Origin: Pegea sp. RAD2-039
Taxonomy: Eukaryota > Chordata > Thaliacea > Salpida > Salpidae
Assembly (NCBI GenBank): GCA_034620365.1
Contig: JAQGEQ010000175.1
Span: 682,001-746,000 of the forward strand
Length of the DNA stretch: 64,000 nucleotides
Direction of reading: 5' to 3'
Shown piece after piece: positions 13,836 through 25,581 of the stretch. The notes below the pieces were generated by a model. That model saw only the letters and a program-made list of their open reading frames with translations, did no database searches and was not told the origin of the DNA. Every line of letters starts with the position of its first letter. The stretch's first letter is position 1. Position numbers and translations under genes: made by a program.

Positions 13836-15114
13836 TTAAAATTTATTAGCAAAGGTTGCACATCTAATAAGTTTTATCTGTCACCTGGCAGTTTCAGATG
13901 TTGCCAACTTACAGTGAGAGTTCATTGAAAAAAAATCAAAGACATGTTTACAAAAATATGATGATTACTGACGACACATAACGAACTTTATTATAAAACT
14001 TTTTTTCTTATTTACATCTTCAAAAAAACAAAGTTCAGCATTTACCGGTATCATTAAGTTATTAATAACTTCTTTTTTTAAATCTTAGTTTTGAATTAAG
14101 TGGTAAACAAATAAGTTGATTATCGAATTTTGTGATATAAATATAAACTAAAACTTTATTCCATATAAGACTTTAAAAGCTACTGACTTTACAAAGTCAC
14201 TATGCAAATACCTTACAAAAGTATTTTTTGGAATTATGTAACGAAAAGCATTTGTTTATTTAACATAGGAATATTAATAATAAAGGCCTGCCTAGGCCGA
14301 GAACGGCCCTGCTGAGTGTGCTCCAGAAAAAGTAGTTAAATTCTCGAAGTAAAGTTTCGAAGTTCTCGAAGTAAGTTTGCCATATCTATTTTTCGGCTGT
14401 TTGGCAAAGAGTCATAATAAGCGTTAATGAAATATAATCTTTTAAAACTTAATTTTATGAAGTTATTCCAACAATTGAAATTTCAGTCAACAAGCTTCGA
14501 TTTGTAATATTTGTAGTTACTAAAAAAATGAATAAACTAATGCGTGAAGATAACAAACTTAATTTTAATACTTAACCTTGCCAATATTGATGTTATATGT
14601 TTGTTTTTATCTTACATTTGTTTCTTATAATCCTACTATGCAAATAAATTTGATGATTTTAAGAAAAGCTTTTACAAGTATCTTCAATTTTTGATTATTT
14701 TCAGACAAATTTTATGTTTGTTAATTATTCATTAATTTAAAGTTTTTTATTCTATCATTATGTTATAATAATAAGATTGTGAATTTTGTTGCCTTAAAAT
14801 AGCAATAAACATCAACTAGTAAATGTTTAGTCTGATATTTTTAGAGTTTGTAATCTAGTTTAATATCAAATAATTTCACTTTTGTTTGATGAACAAATTG
14901 CTGATCTTTTTAAACTTGTAGCTGATAATATAAATAAATATTAAAGTAGCTTTTGACAATAACTTTTGATTGATATGTATGCTTTGGTTTTCTATACAGA
15001 CAGTTTTTGTTGTTAACATTTAAGCTGTACTAAAATTTCGGTTAAAAGAGTACATCAAATGTTTACAAGTTTTGATTAGCGCTACGCTTGATTTGTTTTG
15101 ACCGATAATAATAC
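13836..15114. other. Spacer before the GLTP gene, with a GC-rich hairpin patch
   Basis: Mostly featureless A+T. At 14285-14325 a GC-rich patch contains GGCCTGCCTAGGCC, a perfect 5-bp stem with a 4-base loop, followed by two copies of TTCTCGAAGTAA at 14341-14375. A CpG-bearing stretch at 15080-15115 just upstream of the ATG may be the promoter of the next gene. No coding signal. Confidence 0.45.
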
Positions 15115-18100
15115 ATGGCGGTCTCACAGCTTCATTGGCAAAGTTCAAAAACAAGAATGAAGCGTACAGTGGCTTACAGTGTTATTGGCATTTTATTAGT
15201 CTTTATTATATATGCAGGCCTAAACTGTTCAAGTAAGAAAATTTGAAAAATTAAAACTTTTACAAGCTATGCTTTGAGTTTTACTTATTCTATAAACTTA
15301 TTTTAGAACATTAGTTTTCATTTAAGATTTCTTCAGATATTTTTATATCAGTAGTATTACATTAAAAATAAGAATAATGTTTAGCAGAACTTCATCCACC
15401 AGAAGCTGAAAAGCATGAGGTAAGTGTCTTGAAAAATATTTTTAGAGATATGTTTTTGTTCTCGGTAAAATCAGTTGATAAAGATCAAAAGCAAATGAAA
15501 TTTGACTTACAAGCAACCTAAAATGTTCTGCTCTATGCTCAATACTTAGCTCAAAATGTTGTATCGTAAAAATAGACCATCGGCAACCACATAGCTTGAA
15601 ATGTGGTTAAAATGTTTTCTTGTTATTCACTTACAAAAAAACTGTTTGAAGCAAACCAATCGTGCAGCGACATCTACCGTTTATATATTTATTTTAAACC
15701 ATAATCATAAACTTCTGAACTTAATATCTTAAAAGTGTTTTTAATACTTGTAATAGAACTAAACTTAGAAATTACCAACAGCAATCTGTAAAAGATAAAC
15801 ATTTTCTATTTGTCATTTTGCAAATTAATTTTTGTTGAGATGATTTTAGATAAAAATTAAACTTTATTTAATGTTTAACTTCTTACATGAAAAAGTCATA
15901 CAGGAGAAATTCTAATGTTGAACAAATTTACTTTTTTGATATTAGACTTGAACATCTAATTAGGTCTAGTTAAGCATATTTTTATATTTATACTTTTCAA
16001 GCATATTCTATTTACTTTAGAGTGAATTATTATCTGTTTCAAGTTATATTTTTAACTCGAACATAAATTTGTATAAACAAAAGCAAAATATATTTACTAC
16101 ATTCTTTTAGTAGGTTTTATTTTGGTAGTCTTGTAAACTATTTTTACTTTGTAAATTCTTCGTGTCACGTTTTTTTTAAGACTAAACAATTTAATTCTGG
16201 CACTTTCAAAAGTAATTCACCATTTTTTGAAAAATCTTAAACAGTTTGAATTTTAATCCATTGAAATTAATCCATAAATTCCATTTTGTAGTTTAAGTTA
16301 GCACTGAAGTTGTTTGATTTTTTAACCGTATTTTGTGTAACTAAAGTTATGCAACAAATAATTAACTAAAGTTTATTTTGTCTCGAAAGCTACAAAAAGA
16401 ATTTGGTGAGTTTCAACTTTGGGGCTTTTTAATGTTTGGAAATAAATCGTTTATATTCTTTCTATACTTTACTGACTTGAAAAAAAAAGAGACTTATCTT
16501 ACAAGCTCTAGTCTAACGTATGATTTTCTTTTTGGTGTTTTTCATAAACCTAATCTTTGTACTTATGTTAATCAAAATAAATTTGATAAAATGTAAACTT
16601 TAACCTGTTACTTGGGGTTTTCTTTTTCTATTTTTTTAAAATTAAGAAAGAGTCATGAGTATTTTCAAAAGTAGTTTGATTCATAATTTTTGATTCATAA
16701 TTTTTGACTCATAATTTTTGATTAATAGAAATTTAAAGCTTGCCTATAAAGTATATAACTTTGTTTATTCTATAGAGTCTTATGTTGTATAAATATTAAA
16801 AACAACTTGATTTAAATAACACATAATATTTTTCAGTTAAATTGTGCTACTATAAATAGTATGATGTTTGATATCAATTTATTCTTATATCAGTCCTGCT
16901 TCTTCTCCCTTGTTATATAATTAAGATTATTTTAAATTGTAGAAATGATTTTTTATCAAACTTAGTTGAAGATTATTTTCTATAATGAACTTATGAAGTT
17001 TATTAAACTTTTACTAATCTGATTCAAACAAATATTTGAGACATTTCAACTGAATTAAAAAATTCTATAAAGTAACAGAATCATCAAATTGTTGAATTAG
17101 ATAAAGATCTTTTTTAGGATCCAATAAAGTTTTCAACTGAAATGTTTTATTGATTAGTTTTTGATGGGTTGCTTTCAAGAAAAATGAATTTTAGACTTAA
17201 ATAATAATAAAGCTATATTATTTATAGATATTATCTTAAACTTACTTTGTAGAAAGAATATATAATGACTGAGGCTGAAGTAAATTTCTCGGTTACTGGG
17301 ATGGTAAAATTATTTGAGAATTGTGCCAAAAGTGATGACATTGAGGAGGTTAATATGAAATGCTACCTAGATTCCTGGCATGAATTAATCAGGTGAGTTG
17401 AAATTCTTGAAAAGTATTTTCAGGGGAAGCACCTAAATTTTACTAAAAATAATTTTTCTGATATTTTTTTTTTTTTGTAGATTTCTGAATTCTATGGGAA
17501 AGGCATTTGCATTTATTGCATCAGATGTTGGAGAAAAATGTAAAATTCTAAAAGATTATCTCACTAAATCTCCAGAAGGTTATAAAACTATAGAAAGTAT
17601 GGTTTTGTTTGAGAAAGAAAATGATTTAATACAATTCAAAGGAAAAGCAGCAAAAAAAGTCAGTTTATTTTAAAATCTTCTTGTAATTGGTTCAGATAAA
17701 TAATTGACAGAATCATTTGTAAGTTTTGACTCTGATCCAAAATACTTTGCTCTTTAAGCTCGAACCTTCTGGAAGTCGAACACTTTTGCGTTTGCATCGT
17801 GCTCTCATCTTTTTGAAAATATTTTTTGATAAGATCAGTGAAAACCAAAATGAAAATAAGATCTCTCAACTTTGTTATGATGCTTATCATGAATCACCTA
17901 TGTCTAAGTAAGATTCAACTTATATTCAGTTTTCAATGTCAATCAACCTTTGTCTTTCATCTTATAGTTGAATTTTGTATTTTTAAATGTCTTTTTCTAG
18001 ATTCCATCCTTGGTATATACGAAAAGCAGTTGGAGTTGCTGTATTTGTTCTTCCTAATCGTAGCAACTTTATGTCTCAAATATGTGGTTCTGACTTGACT

Positions 18101-18324
18101 GTTGACCAAGTTTATCAGCTTTTGCATGACTGTTCTATCAGCATGGGATCTATTTATGATAAAACAGAAAATATTTATAAGTAAGAATATTGAGAGTTTT
18201 TTATAAGATTAAATTTTCACTAAACAATTTCTAAAATAGAAATTTCTTTCTTTATACAAGATGTTTTTTCTACAAACTGTTTGTTTTGTTTTGCAGGAAA
18301 TACAATCTTGGTGAATTGCCATAA
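15115..18324 (+). CDS. GLTPD2: Glycolipid-transfer-fold protein of the ceramide-1-phosphate type with N-terminal membrane segment (GLTPD2-like)
   Basis: Seven exons: 15115-15232, 15385-15419, 17253-17392, 17481-17658, 17759-17907, 18001-18180, 18297-18324; 828 nt, 275 residues, phase consistent at every GT...AG junction. The fold binds one sphingolipid in a helical pocket and moves it between membranes. All five headgroup-recognition residues of ceramide-1-phosphate transfer protein can be placed: Asp113 and Lys117 (FIASDVGEK), Arg164 and Arg168 (GSRTLLRLHR), His209 (FHPWYIRKAV). This favours phosphoceramide over sugar-headed lipids as ligand. The C-terminus YNLGELP matches the short LP ending of CPTP. 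Exon 1 adds a hydrophobic stretch (about residues 19-36, after MKRTVAYSV), a signal peptide or type II anchor as in GLTPD2 and unlike cytosolic CPTP. Intron 2 is long (1833 bp). An AATAAA lies about 290 bp after the stop. Confidence 0.88.
16677..16729. repeat. Short tandem repeat in GLTPD2 intron 2
   Basis: Three and a half copies of a 15-bp unit, TGATTCATAATTTTT, with single-base variation. Non-coding, inside the 1.8-kb second intron. Confidence 0.85.
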
Positions 18325-18611
18325 ACTGCTATTGATGAAGTTTCTGCTTGACTCACCACTGTTGGTTGCTTGGTCATACTTTTCTTATTTTTGTTGCAAT
18401 AATTTTTTAATATCATTTTTGATTTAAATGATTTAAATCAGTGTCTGAATGAAAAATTCCAAAAACGAATTATTCATTTTTGAAATACTTATTTTTCCAT
18501 ATCTTTCTATTAATTTCTATACAAATTTATTTTTCATTTTTTTCTTTGGTTACATTTTTTATATTTTATTTGATGTAAAATATTCTTAAAATTGGTTCAG
18601 ATATTAATCAA

Positions 18612-18617
18612 AATAAA
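18612..18617 (+). promoter_or_regulatory. Candidate poly(A) signal of GLTPD2
   Basis: AATAAA 288 bp downstream of the stop codon, the first canonical hexamer after the gene, followed by T-rich sequence. Confidence 0.4.
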
Positions 18618-18624
18618 GTTCAAA

Positions 18625-19514
18625 TTAGCTTTTGGATACATTTAAATCTGAACTATCAATTTAAATTGTTAAAAAGTACATTTTGTTGCACTGTATAACT
18701 GAAGAATAAATTAGTAACTTATACTTTTAAATATTAACTTAAATTTAAGAATAATACAAAAAAGTTTCAAATAAATTTTAGTTTACTTTTCTCAAACATT
18801 CGAAAATCATCAACTAAATTGAAAATTATATTTGAATATGATTTAGTAATGAAAGAAACTTTTATCATTGAGATTATCATGAGCCAAGTACGTTGAATAG
18901 ATCATTAGAAAAGTGAACCCTGCTATTGCAGATCTGAATATAATTGTATTACATAATTGATAGTGTGATGCAAAATCTTGAAATATGAGTTTAAAGTAGA
19001 AGTGCAAACTAATAGAAGACATTTTTGTAATGCCAATGTAAATAAAATCTTTGATAACGATAAGTTAAGAAACTTTTTTCCAACTGATTAAATTGTATTT
19101 TCAAAAATGGAAGTTAAATAGTGGAGCTTCTTTCAAACAAATTTTCTTTCAAAATATAACAATCTGAAACTTTGTATTGATAAACGATTGAAAATATTAT
19201 AACTATTATTAATTTCTATTTCATTGAATAGAAGTTATTAGATTCTGACAAAGTTATTTGGTGAATTTTTAATCAAATTTTTCGAAATAAAACAAACTGT
19301 TGTGTAACGGTATATATATTTGAAATTTAAGTTTCACAACGTTTATTTATTTATGTTCCTTACATCATGAAATATTCAACACTTTTAGAAAGTGCAGACG
19401 TTTTAAAACAGGTTTTTCTTCTTTTTAACTTGTAATAAAATCTTACAAAAGAAAACAAATTTTGTAATAAGTCTTAAAAGTGATTCAACATTTTTCGAAG
19501 TAAAATAATTTATT
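18625..19514. other. AT-rich spacer, nothing recognised
   Basis: No exon-like frame, repeat or RNA-like fold was noticed between the GLTPD2 3' end and the LINE fragment that follows. Confidence 0.5.
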
Positions 19515-19830
19515 TATTACAATTAATGCAAAGGAGAGTGCCTGAAGAGAGCTAACACACATTCTCACAAATACTATCTATTAAGTTAGAAATAAAGAAA
19601 GAAAAAAATGTGATACATGACATTTCAGTAGTCCTCAAAGCATATAACAGTGGACAATTAGATATAATTATCGTAATATAAAAAAAAGGAAAAATTCATA
19701 GTTTAGAAATAGCAGTGTTAGCAATATTATAACGGTTCAACTTCTTCTTGAACAACACGAGTGATTCTGACATGACAATGTCTGATAGCAGCTGGTTCCA
19801 TGTTCTAATTGTGCGGTATAAGAATTATTA
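19515..19830 (-). mobile_element. LINE 3' end fragment (ORF2 C-terminus plus 3' UTR)
   Basis: On the minus strand a segment at about 19810-19735 reads RTWNQLLSDIVMSESL then LFKKKLNRY, the typical C-terminal tail of non-LTR ORF2 proteins (WNxLP..IV.S.SL..FK..L). About 130 bp further on comes GTGAGAATGTGTGTTAGC (19578-19561), a short gap, then CACTCTCCTTTGCAT and an (ATTA/AATA)-rich end at about 19515. The same 3' segment forms the tail of the SINE at 26.6 kb. In another frame the same ORF part reads as a small terminal exon ending in VVQEEVEPL; I prefer the LINE reading because the consensus spacing is complete. Confidence 0.6.
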
Positions 19831-21204
19831 ATATATTTAGCTTATTTTATTATTTTATACTACAAACATATGATTTTAAAAAGTGACATTAAAAAGTGAT
19901 TTAGAATAACTATATTTTATTATAAGCGATATTGAAGAAGCTCAAATGACTATTTATTGGAAAAAATCCAGATGTCAATGAAATGTCTGTGAATAGAACT
20001 GATATCATTAGAGCAACAATCACCACCAAATGGTTAATGTTGTTTAAAGTTTGTATTTTTCCCCTTATATTTGTATTAGTGCTACAAAAAATATTTTTGA
20101 CTCCTTAAGTATTAATTTTCAACAAGAGAGCTGTTGGAATACATTAAAATTTGTGATATTGACCAATAACTTTGTCAAAGATCTAAACTAGCCTACAACC
20201 AACTTTAACGTTGAATAAAAATTTATCAAAAGTTTCACTTTAGTTAAAAACTTTTCTATATAAACTATTATTCCAAAAAGTGTAACATGAAATTTATACT
20301 TCTTAGAAAATACAGTTTTGAAAAATTGCTATTAGTGAAATTTCTACGTTTGTTAAATACTTTTGTTATTTTACTTTTAAAACTTTTTGTAATATTGTAT
20401 GGCTTAGACTTTTTCTGTGTTTGCAGAACAGACTTCAAAAGATCTTTTTTGAAAACATTGTTTTTCAATTCACAGAAAGTATCTTCATTTATAGTTTTAT
20501 CCATATTTTTAGAATTTAATTTTGTTAGTAAGACCTTTAGCGTGTATCAGATTTTATATAATATAAACTATCTTCGTATTAGCTCAAAGTTTACAGAATA
20601 GTTTAAAACTTTCTCTTTTATTGTTAAGATTACAGGTAAGTAGCTATTTTCATTATTACTTTTCCACTTTAAGTTCAACATTGAATTGTTAAAGAAATAT
20701 TGTTTTTATGAACTCTTTTGTATGATGCTACTACTAATTAAAAAAAAATATCAACAGGGTAGATATAAGTTATAGCTTTTCATTACTCCTGTAAAAATTC
20801 AGCAATTTCAGGTAATTTACTTAAACATATATTAAACGAAATATTTTAGATGTTTAAATACAGATTGGTAAGTTTTTAGATTAATTATTAACAAGAATTT
20901 TGCTTGTTTTAAACTGTTGTTTCAAAATTCCTGATGCAAACTTGTATTACATAATCAAGTTTTAAAATAAATAGTACAACTTTACTTGTTACTATCTTTT
21001 AGTTATAAGAATAATAATTAAAAAACCAAATTTTTACAAATAAAGTCAACTTTGTTTGGTTTAAATACTGAACAAATATATTTATTGATACTGTATTTTG
21101 TTGCTTCAAGCAAACAAAGGCACTCTTAAAAATGAATAGCAACACAAAGTAAAACTTTACAAAAAGGTTTGTAAAGTACAAAACAAATACGCCAAGGTCA
21201 AACA
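19831..21204. other. AT-rich spacer, nothing convincing
   Basis: Open frames at about 20268-20601 overlap on opposite strands and are Phe/Leu/Lys/Asn-rich, as expected from AT-rich noise. They have no motif and no splice context. Confidence 0.5.
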
Positions 21205-21300
21205 CTAACAACCAATCACATGCTGCTGCTATAACGAAATCACCTTGGAAACGAAGAGTATATAAGAGATTGCAAAGTGATCAGTTTAACGAGTTTTCTT
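21205..21300 (+). promoter_or_regulatory. TATA/CCAAT promoter-like site upstream of the KLC partial copy
   Basis: CCAAT at 21212-21216 is followed 43 bp later by a textbook TATATAAG at 21259-21266 in locally less AT-rich sequence. Predicted initiation would fall near 21290, reading toward the KLC-derived frame that opens at 21924. The TATA-like string alone would be weak evidence in AT-rich DNA; the CCAAT spacing and G+C context make it worth noting. Confidence 0.35.
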
Positions 21301-21459
21301 TATGAAGTGGAAGGTATATTATTCATGATGAAAATTAGCTCGCAAACGCATACTTCTCAGCTTTATGGCAAATTTAAGGATAAATTCAGCTAACATTAAC
21401 TTTTCGCTTACTTCTTTTCTGTTAAACTTTTATGTTTAACTAAATATCCTTCCACAACC

Positions 21460-21541
21460 GGTTTCTTTGGTTGAGATCTCAAGCGGCTACGCTGTCATCT
21501 GATATAGATGCTAGTAGTGAGTTCAAGGCCTCAGAAGCCAC
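21460..21541 (+). repeat. tRNA-like sequence (probable SINE head or tRNA pseudogene)
   Basis: GGTTTCT at 21460-21466 can pair over 7 bp (one G-U) with AGAAGCC at 21533-21539, an acceptor-stem arrangement. Inside, TGGTTGAGA resembles a box A, and TGAG / TTCAAGGC / CTCA forms a T-arm-like hairpin with a box-B-like loop one base too long. CATC / TGATATA / GATG can form an anticodon-like hairpin, but the base before the triplet is G, not T. It is therefore not a functional tRNA gene. Confidence 0.4.
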
Positions 21542-21889
21542 CGATTTTTTCTGATTTTGTTTTAATATTCTGAAAGAATCAAACAAATCAGAAATCATCA
21601 GTAGCTTTATGAGAAAAACAACGTTCTAAGCCAGATGACTTTTAAGTAAGTAATTTTGTCAGTATTGTAGCTGAGATTTAAAAATCGTTTGTGTAAATAG
21701 AGTTTGTTTAAAGTTTTTAGAAGTAAAAGTTGTTTTAGAAAAACTTTTGAAGTAAATTTAAATCTATTTATATAAATTATTCATCAATTTATAAAGTATA
21801 ATCTTAATATTTTCTTCTTTATTGTTTCTTACTAAAAGTTATTTTTTTGGTTATATATTTTGCGATTCTATTTATAATTATCTTCATAT

Positions 21890-22745
<856 letters not shown>

Positions 22746-22989
22746 CACAAACACATCTAATATTTTGTTAATAAAAAAGGTTTTTGAATATAAACAATGC
22801 AGCTACTTATATCATCAACTAACATGTGTTTAGATATGTTAAAACAAACTTTTCCTAGGCGACATTACAGAATTCTAGAAAATATTCAAAGATTACTGAA
22901 CTAAAGCAGAAAAAAAAGATTAGTGAAATGATGGCTACAATAGTATGAATCACTTTAAATTTTGAGGCTTCATTAGATTATTAATGAGA

Positions 22990-25518
22990 TTAATTAAGTT
23001 TCTCTTTATTTTTGATATGCTGTCGAAGTCTTTCTGGCGATAGAAATTTCACAACAGCAGATAAATTAAAATGATCTGCAGATAAATGTGAAACAACATG
23101 AGTCGCAAGATGTATTTCATCTTCTGCAACTACGTCACCATCACCAGCAATTACATGTCTTCGTAGTAAATCAAAATCTTTAACTTGATCTGAAATATAT
23201 ACCTTGCTATTTTGGAAAAGATTATTCATGAATGAAATCTTGTCACAAACATCACTATTATCAGTAATCTTGATGAAGGTTGACATATCTGTGTCTTCTT
23301 GTGACTTTGTATAAAGATTATGAAGTTCTTTAAGAGATGTAGAAGTTTTCCAAGTTTTATCTTCACGTACTTTTGTAACTCTGGGAAACCTAATAGAGAT
23401 ACCATCAGCTGTATGCAAATCAGATTTTGTAAACTCTGTTCCACTAATTTCCCAAACAGGAGAAAGCTTAGGATTTTCAACAACAAAATCAGGAACATGC
23501 ATCTTATTAACTCGCAGCCATTTAGGAACTTTGCTATAATCTTTACTTATTTTTTCCACTTTTAAAACTTCATTTATTTTTTCCAACGTTTTGTCATCAT
23601 GACCGTTACCAACCTTAGTAACAGTATGCCAACTTTTAGTTGCATCACAATAGCAGCCCATCAAGAAAACAGACATCATACCACCTTTATTTCCAGTCCC
23701 AAAGTACGCACCTAACACAACTAAGTCAGCAGAGTCCGCCATTTGACCTTGTAAAAGGTAATCCTTTTTTACTTTTAACCAATGGCGCTTTCCTGGTTCA
23801 TAAATACTGTTTATATCTTTTAATACTAAACCTTCTAACCCATCTTTAATTACTCTAACGATCATATCTCTCAAGTCACTTGATTTGATGATAAATTTCA
23901 TCTCTGATAACATTACTCGATTCGGTATATTAGTCATATTTTGTTCTAGAATTTTTCGTCGTTTCTTTATCGATTTGCTCATCAAATTTTCCCCATTAAA
24001 ATGTAGAATGTCGAATACAAAGAGACACACATTAGCTTCAGCAAATTCAGTTTTCTTGTGAATTCCCAGGGTACCAAAAGGCAAAGGACATCCAGTTTTT
24101 CGATTAATCAGTAGAACCTCACAGTCTAAAATTGCACTATGACCACCGGGGAATGCTTTAGGAATAAACTCTTCAAACTCCGAGACTTTATGCTTCTGTA
24201 CAGGCTTTAAACTGCGACTATAGAAGAAAAATTGATCCCCATTTTTATGCAGCTGAACTCGTTCTCCATCATACTTGATCTCAGAGAACATTCCTTTCGG
24301 ACACTTCTTCATGGCTTGATCTACAGACTTACATGGTGCTGCTAACATTGGAGCAACTGGAGTCATCAATACTGATACTACATCCAAGGACTTCCCATTT
24401 TTTTCTTTTTCCTTGATTCTATCAATAATATCAGCAAGATCACGTGAAGCTTTAAAAGCCTCATAAGCATTTGAATCAAAAGCATCTAACACGTGTTTAG
24501 CTCCAGCTTGTATTTTCAAATCAGATTTGATTAAACGAATTACTGTCTGCAGATCATTTGGAGTTGAAGCAGCAGAAATTTTCTTCAGTAATCTCATCTG
24601 ATCTTCCTCTCTTGTTAGCTGACTTAGTCGATCTAGCCAATTATCAACATTTTGAATTGTTATGGTGCTTTTCTTTTGAGGAGGGCACTTTGAACTTTGT
24701 TGAAAGAATTTTGAGATAGTTTCAGCAACATCACCTTGCTCAAGATCAGTGTACATTTCATCTAAATCTTCTTGGAATATTTGAGAGAAAATCTTTACTA
24801 ACTGTTTACTTTGTAAGTTGTAAACACGCTTGACAGCACCTGGTAAAAGCAACTTAACTGATATGTACAAGTCACCAGTAAAACCATTACCAGTAGAACC
24901 ATTAGTGTAAAATTCTTTTATGATTTCTGATTTCTTCTTGTAACTACTTTCATTAGCAATCATTCCACATAGTCTTCGAAACTCGCGAAATTTATCATCT
25001 TTGCTTGTTCCTAATTGTGGAGACTCTTTTTTCTTCTGTAGTTTATCCACATCTGTTTCTGCTTGTTGTATCTGCTGTGATTGGTCAACTTTAACGTTTT
25101 TATCTTGTTCTTTAGTCACTTCTTTTGTGTTTATTATTTTCTTTACTCGTTTATTTTCCTTTACAGCTGGTTCACTGTTTTTTCGTTTTTGAGGTTTATT
25201 AGAAGTTTTGCTCGCAGAAAAACTCATCAATTCTTCTATTAGGGACTTGATTTGATTTTTTTCTTCTTCTTTCATCTCAGAGAAATTTTCTAGATCTGAA
25301 AAGTGCTCAACTTTCTTTGTGGTTGCTCTCATTCGCTTAAAAACTTCAAACATACAAGGTAGATGATGGTACTGTTTCAGTTCTCCTTCACCATCATTAT
25401 AATGATTTGGAACTACTTTAGCAATTCTACAAGCCCCCTTATCAATTGGAAGCTTACATTTTTTACAATTCGATTTTCGTTTGCTGTAATCACAACTATA
25501 TCGAGTTGAGTCTGCCAT
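22990..25518 (-). CDS. LIG3: DNA ligase III, single-exon, with PARP-type zinc finger and BRCT domain
   Basis: 842 residues from the ATG at 25518. ATP-dependent ligase sealing nicks in single-strand-break and base-excision repair and, in animals, in mitochondria. An N-terminal PARP-type zinc finger uses Cys18, Cys21, His51 and Cys55 (CKKC ... HHLPC) and ends in RATTKK. A Lys-rich linker (about 90-165) is followed by the DNA-binding domain (about 170-370). In the nucleotidyltransferase domain the adenylated Lys415 sits in EIKYDGER; further motifs are FPGGHSAILDCEVLL, LEGLVLKD and WLKVKKDY. The OB-fold includes TADGISIRFPR. The C-terminus (about 767-835) is a BRCT-like domain (YISDQVKDFDLLRRHV, ATHVV), matching the XRCC1-binding BRCT of vertebrate LIG3 alpha. 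I chose the ATG at 25518 because MADSTRY begins the zinc-finger module and TTTTGTAG right before it looks like a splice acceptor. An in-frame ATG 63 bp upstream (25581) would add a basic, aromatic leader. Confidence 0.95.
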   Translation of the reverse strand: MADSTRYSCDYSKRKSNCKKCKLPIDKGACRIAKVVPNHYNDGEGELKQYHHLPCMFEVFKRMRATTKKVEHFSDLENFSEMKEEEKNQIKSLIEELMSFSASKTSNKPQKRKNSEPAVKENKRVKKIINTKEVTKEQDKNVKVDQSQQIQQAETDVDKLQKKKESPQLGTSKDDKFREFRRLCGMIANESSYKKKSEIIKEFYTNGSTGNGFTGDLYISVKLLLPGAVKRVYNLQSKQLVKIFSQIFQEDLDEMYTDLEQGDVAETISKFFQQSSKCPPQKKSTITIQNVDNWLDRLSQLTREEDQMRLLKKISAASTPNDLQTVIRLIKSDLKIQAGAKHVLDAFDSNAYEAFKASRDLADIIDRIKEKEKNGKSLDVVSVLMTPVAPMLAAPCKSVDQAMKKCPKGMFSEIKYDGERVQLHKNGDQFFFYSRSLKPVQKHKVSEFEEFIPKAFPGGHSAILDCEVLLINRKTGCPLPFGTLGIHKKTEFAEANVCLFVFDILHFNGENLMSKSIKKRRKILEQNMTNIPNRVMLSEMKFIIKSSDLRDMIVRVIKDGLEGLVLKDINSIYEPGKRHWLKVKKDYLLQGQMADSADLVVLGAYFGTGNKGGMMSVFLMGCYCDATKSWHTVTKVGNGHDDKTLEKINEVLKVEKISKDYSKVPKWLRVNKMHVPDFVVENPKLSPVWEISGTEFTKSDLHTADGISIRFPRVTKVREDKTWKTSTSLKELHNLYTKSQEDTDMSTFIKITDNSDVCDKISFMNNLFQNSKVYISDQVKDFDLLRRHVIAGDGDVVAEDEIHLATHVVSHLSADHFNLSAVVKFLSPERLRQHIKNKEKLN

Positions 25519-25581
25519 CCTACAAAATCTAAAAATATATTCATAATTAAACTTAGTAAATATTGTCTTTGAAAAATACAT

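Noticed and set aside
19734..19808. Minus-strand terminal exon reading MEPAAIRHCHVRITRVVQEE...
   Set aside because: It has an acceptor-like border and a stop, but the same bases in another frame match the complete LINE ORF2 C-terminal consensus, and the known LINE/SINE 3' tail follows. No upstream exon was found.
20268..20601. Overlapping open frames of 78 and 104 codons on opposite strands
   Set aside because: Both are Phe/Leu/Lys/Asn-rich translations of AT-rich DNA, mirror each other, have no motif and no splice context.
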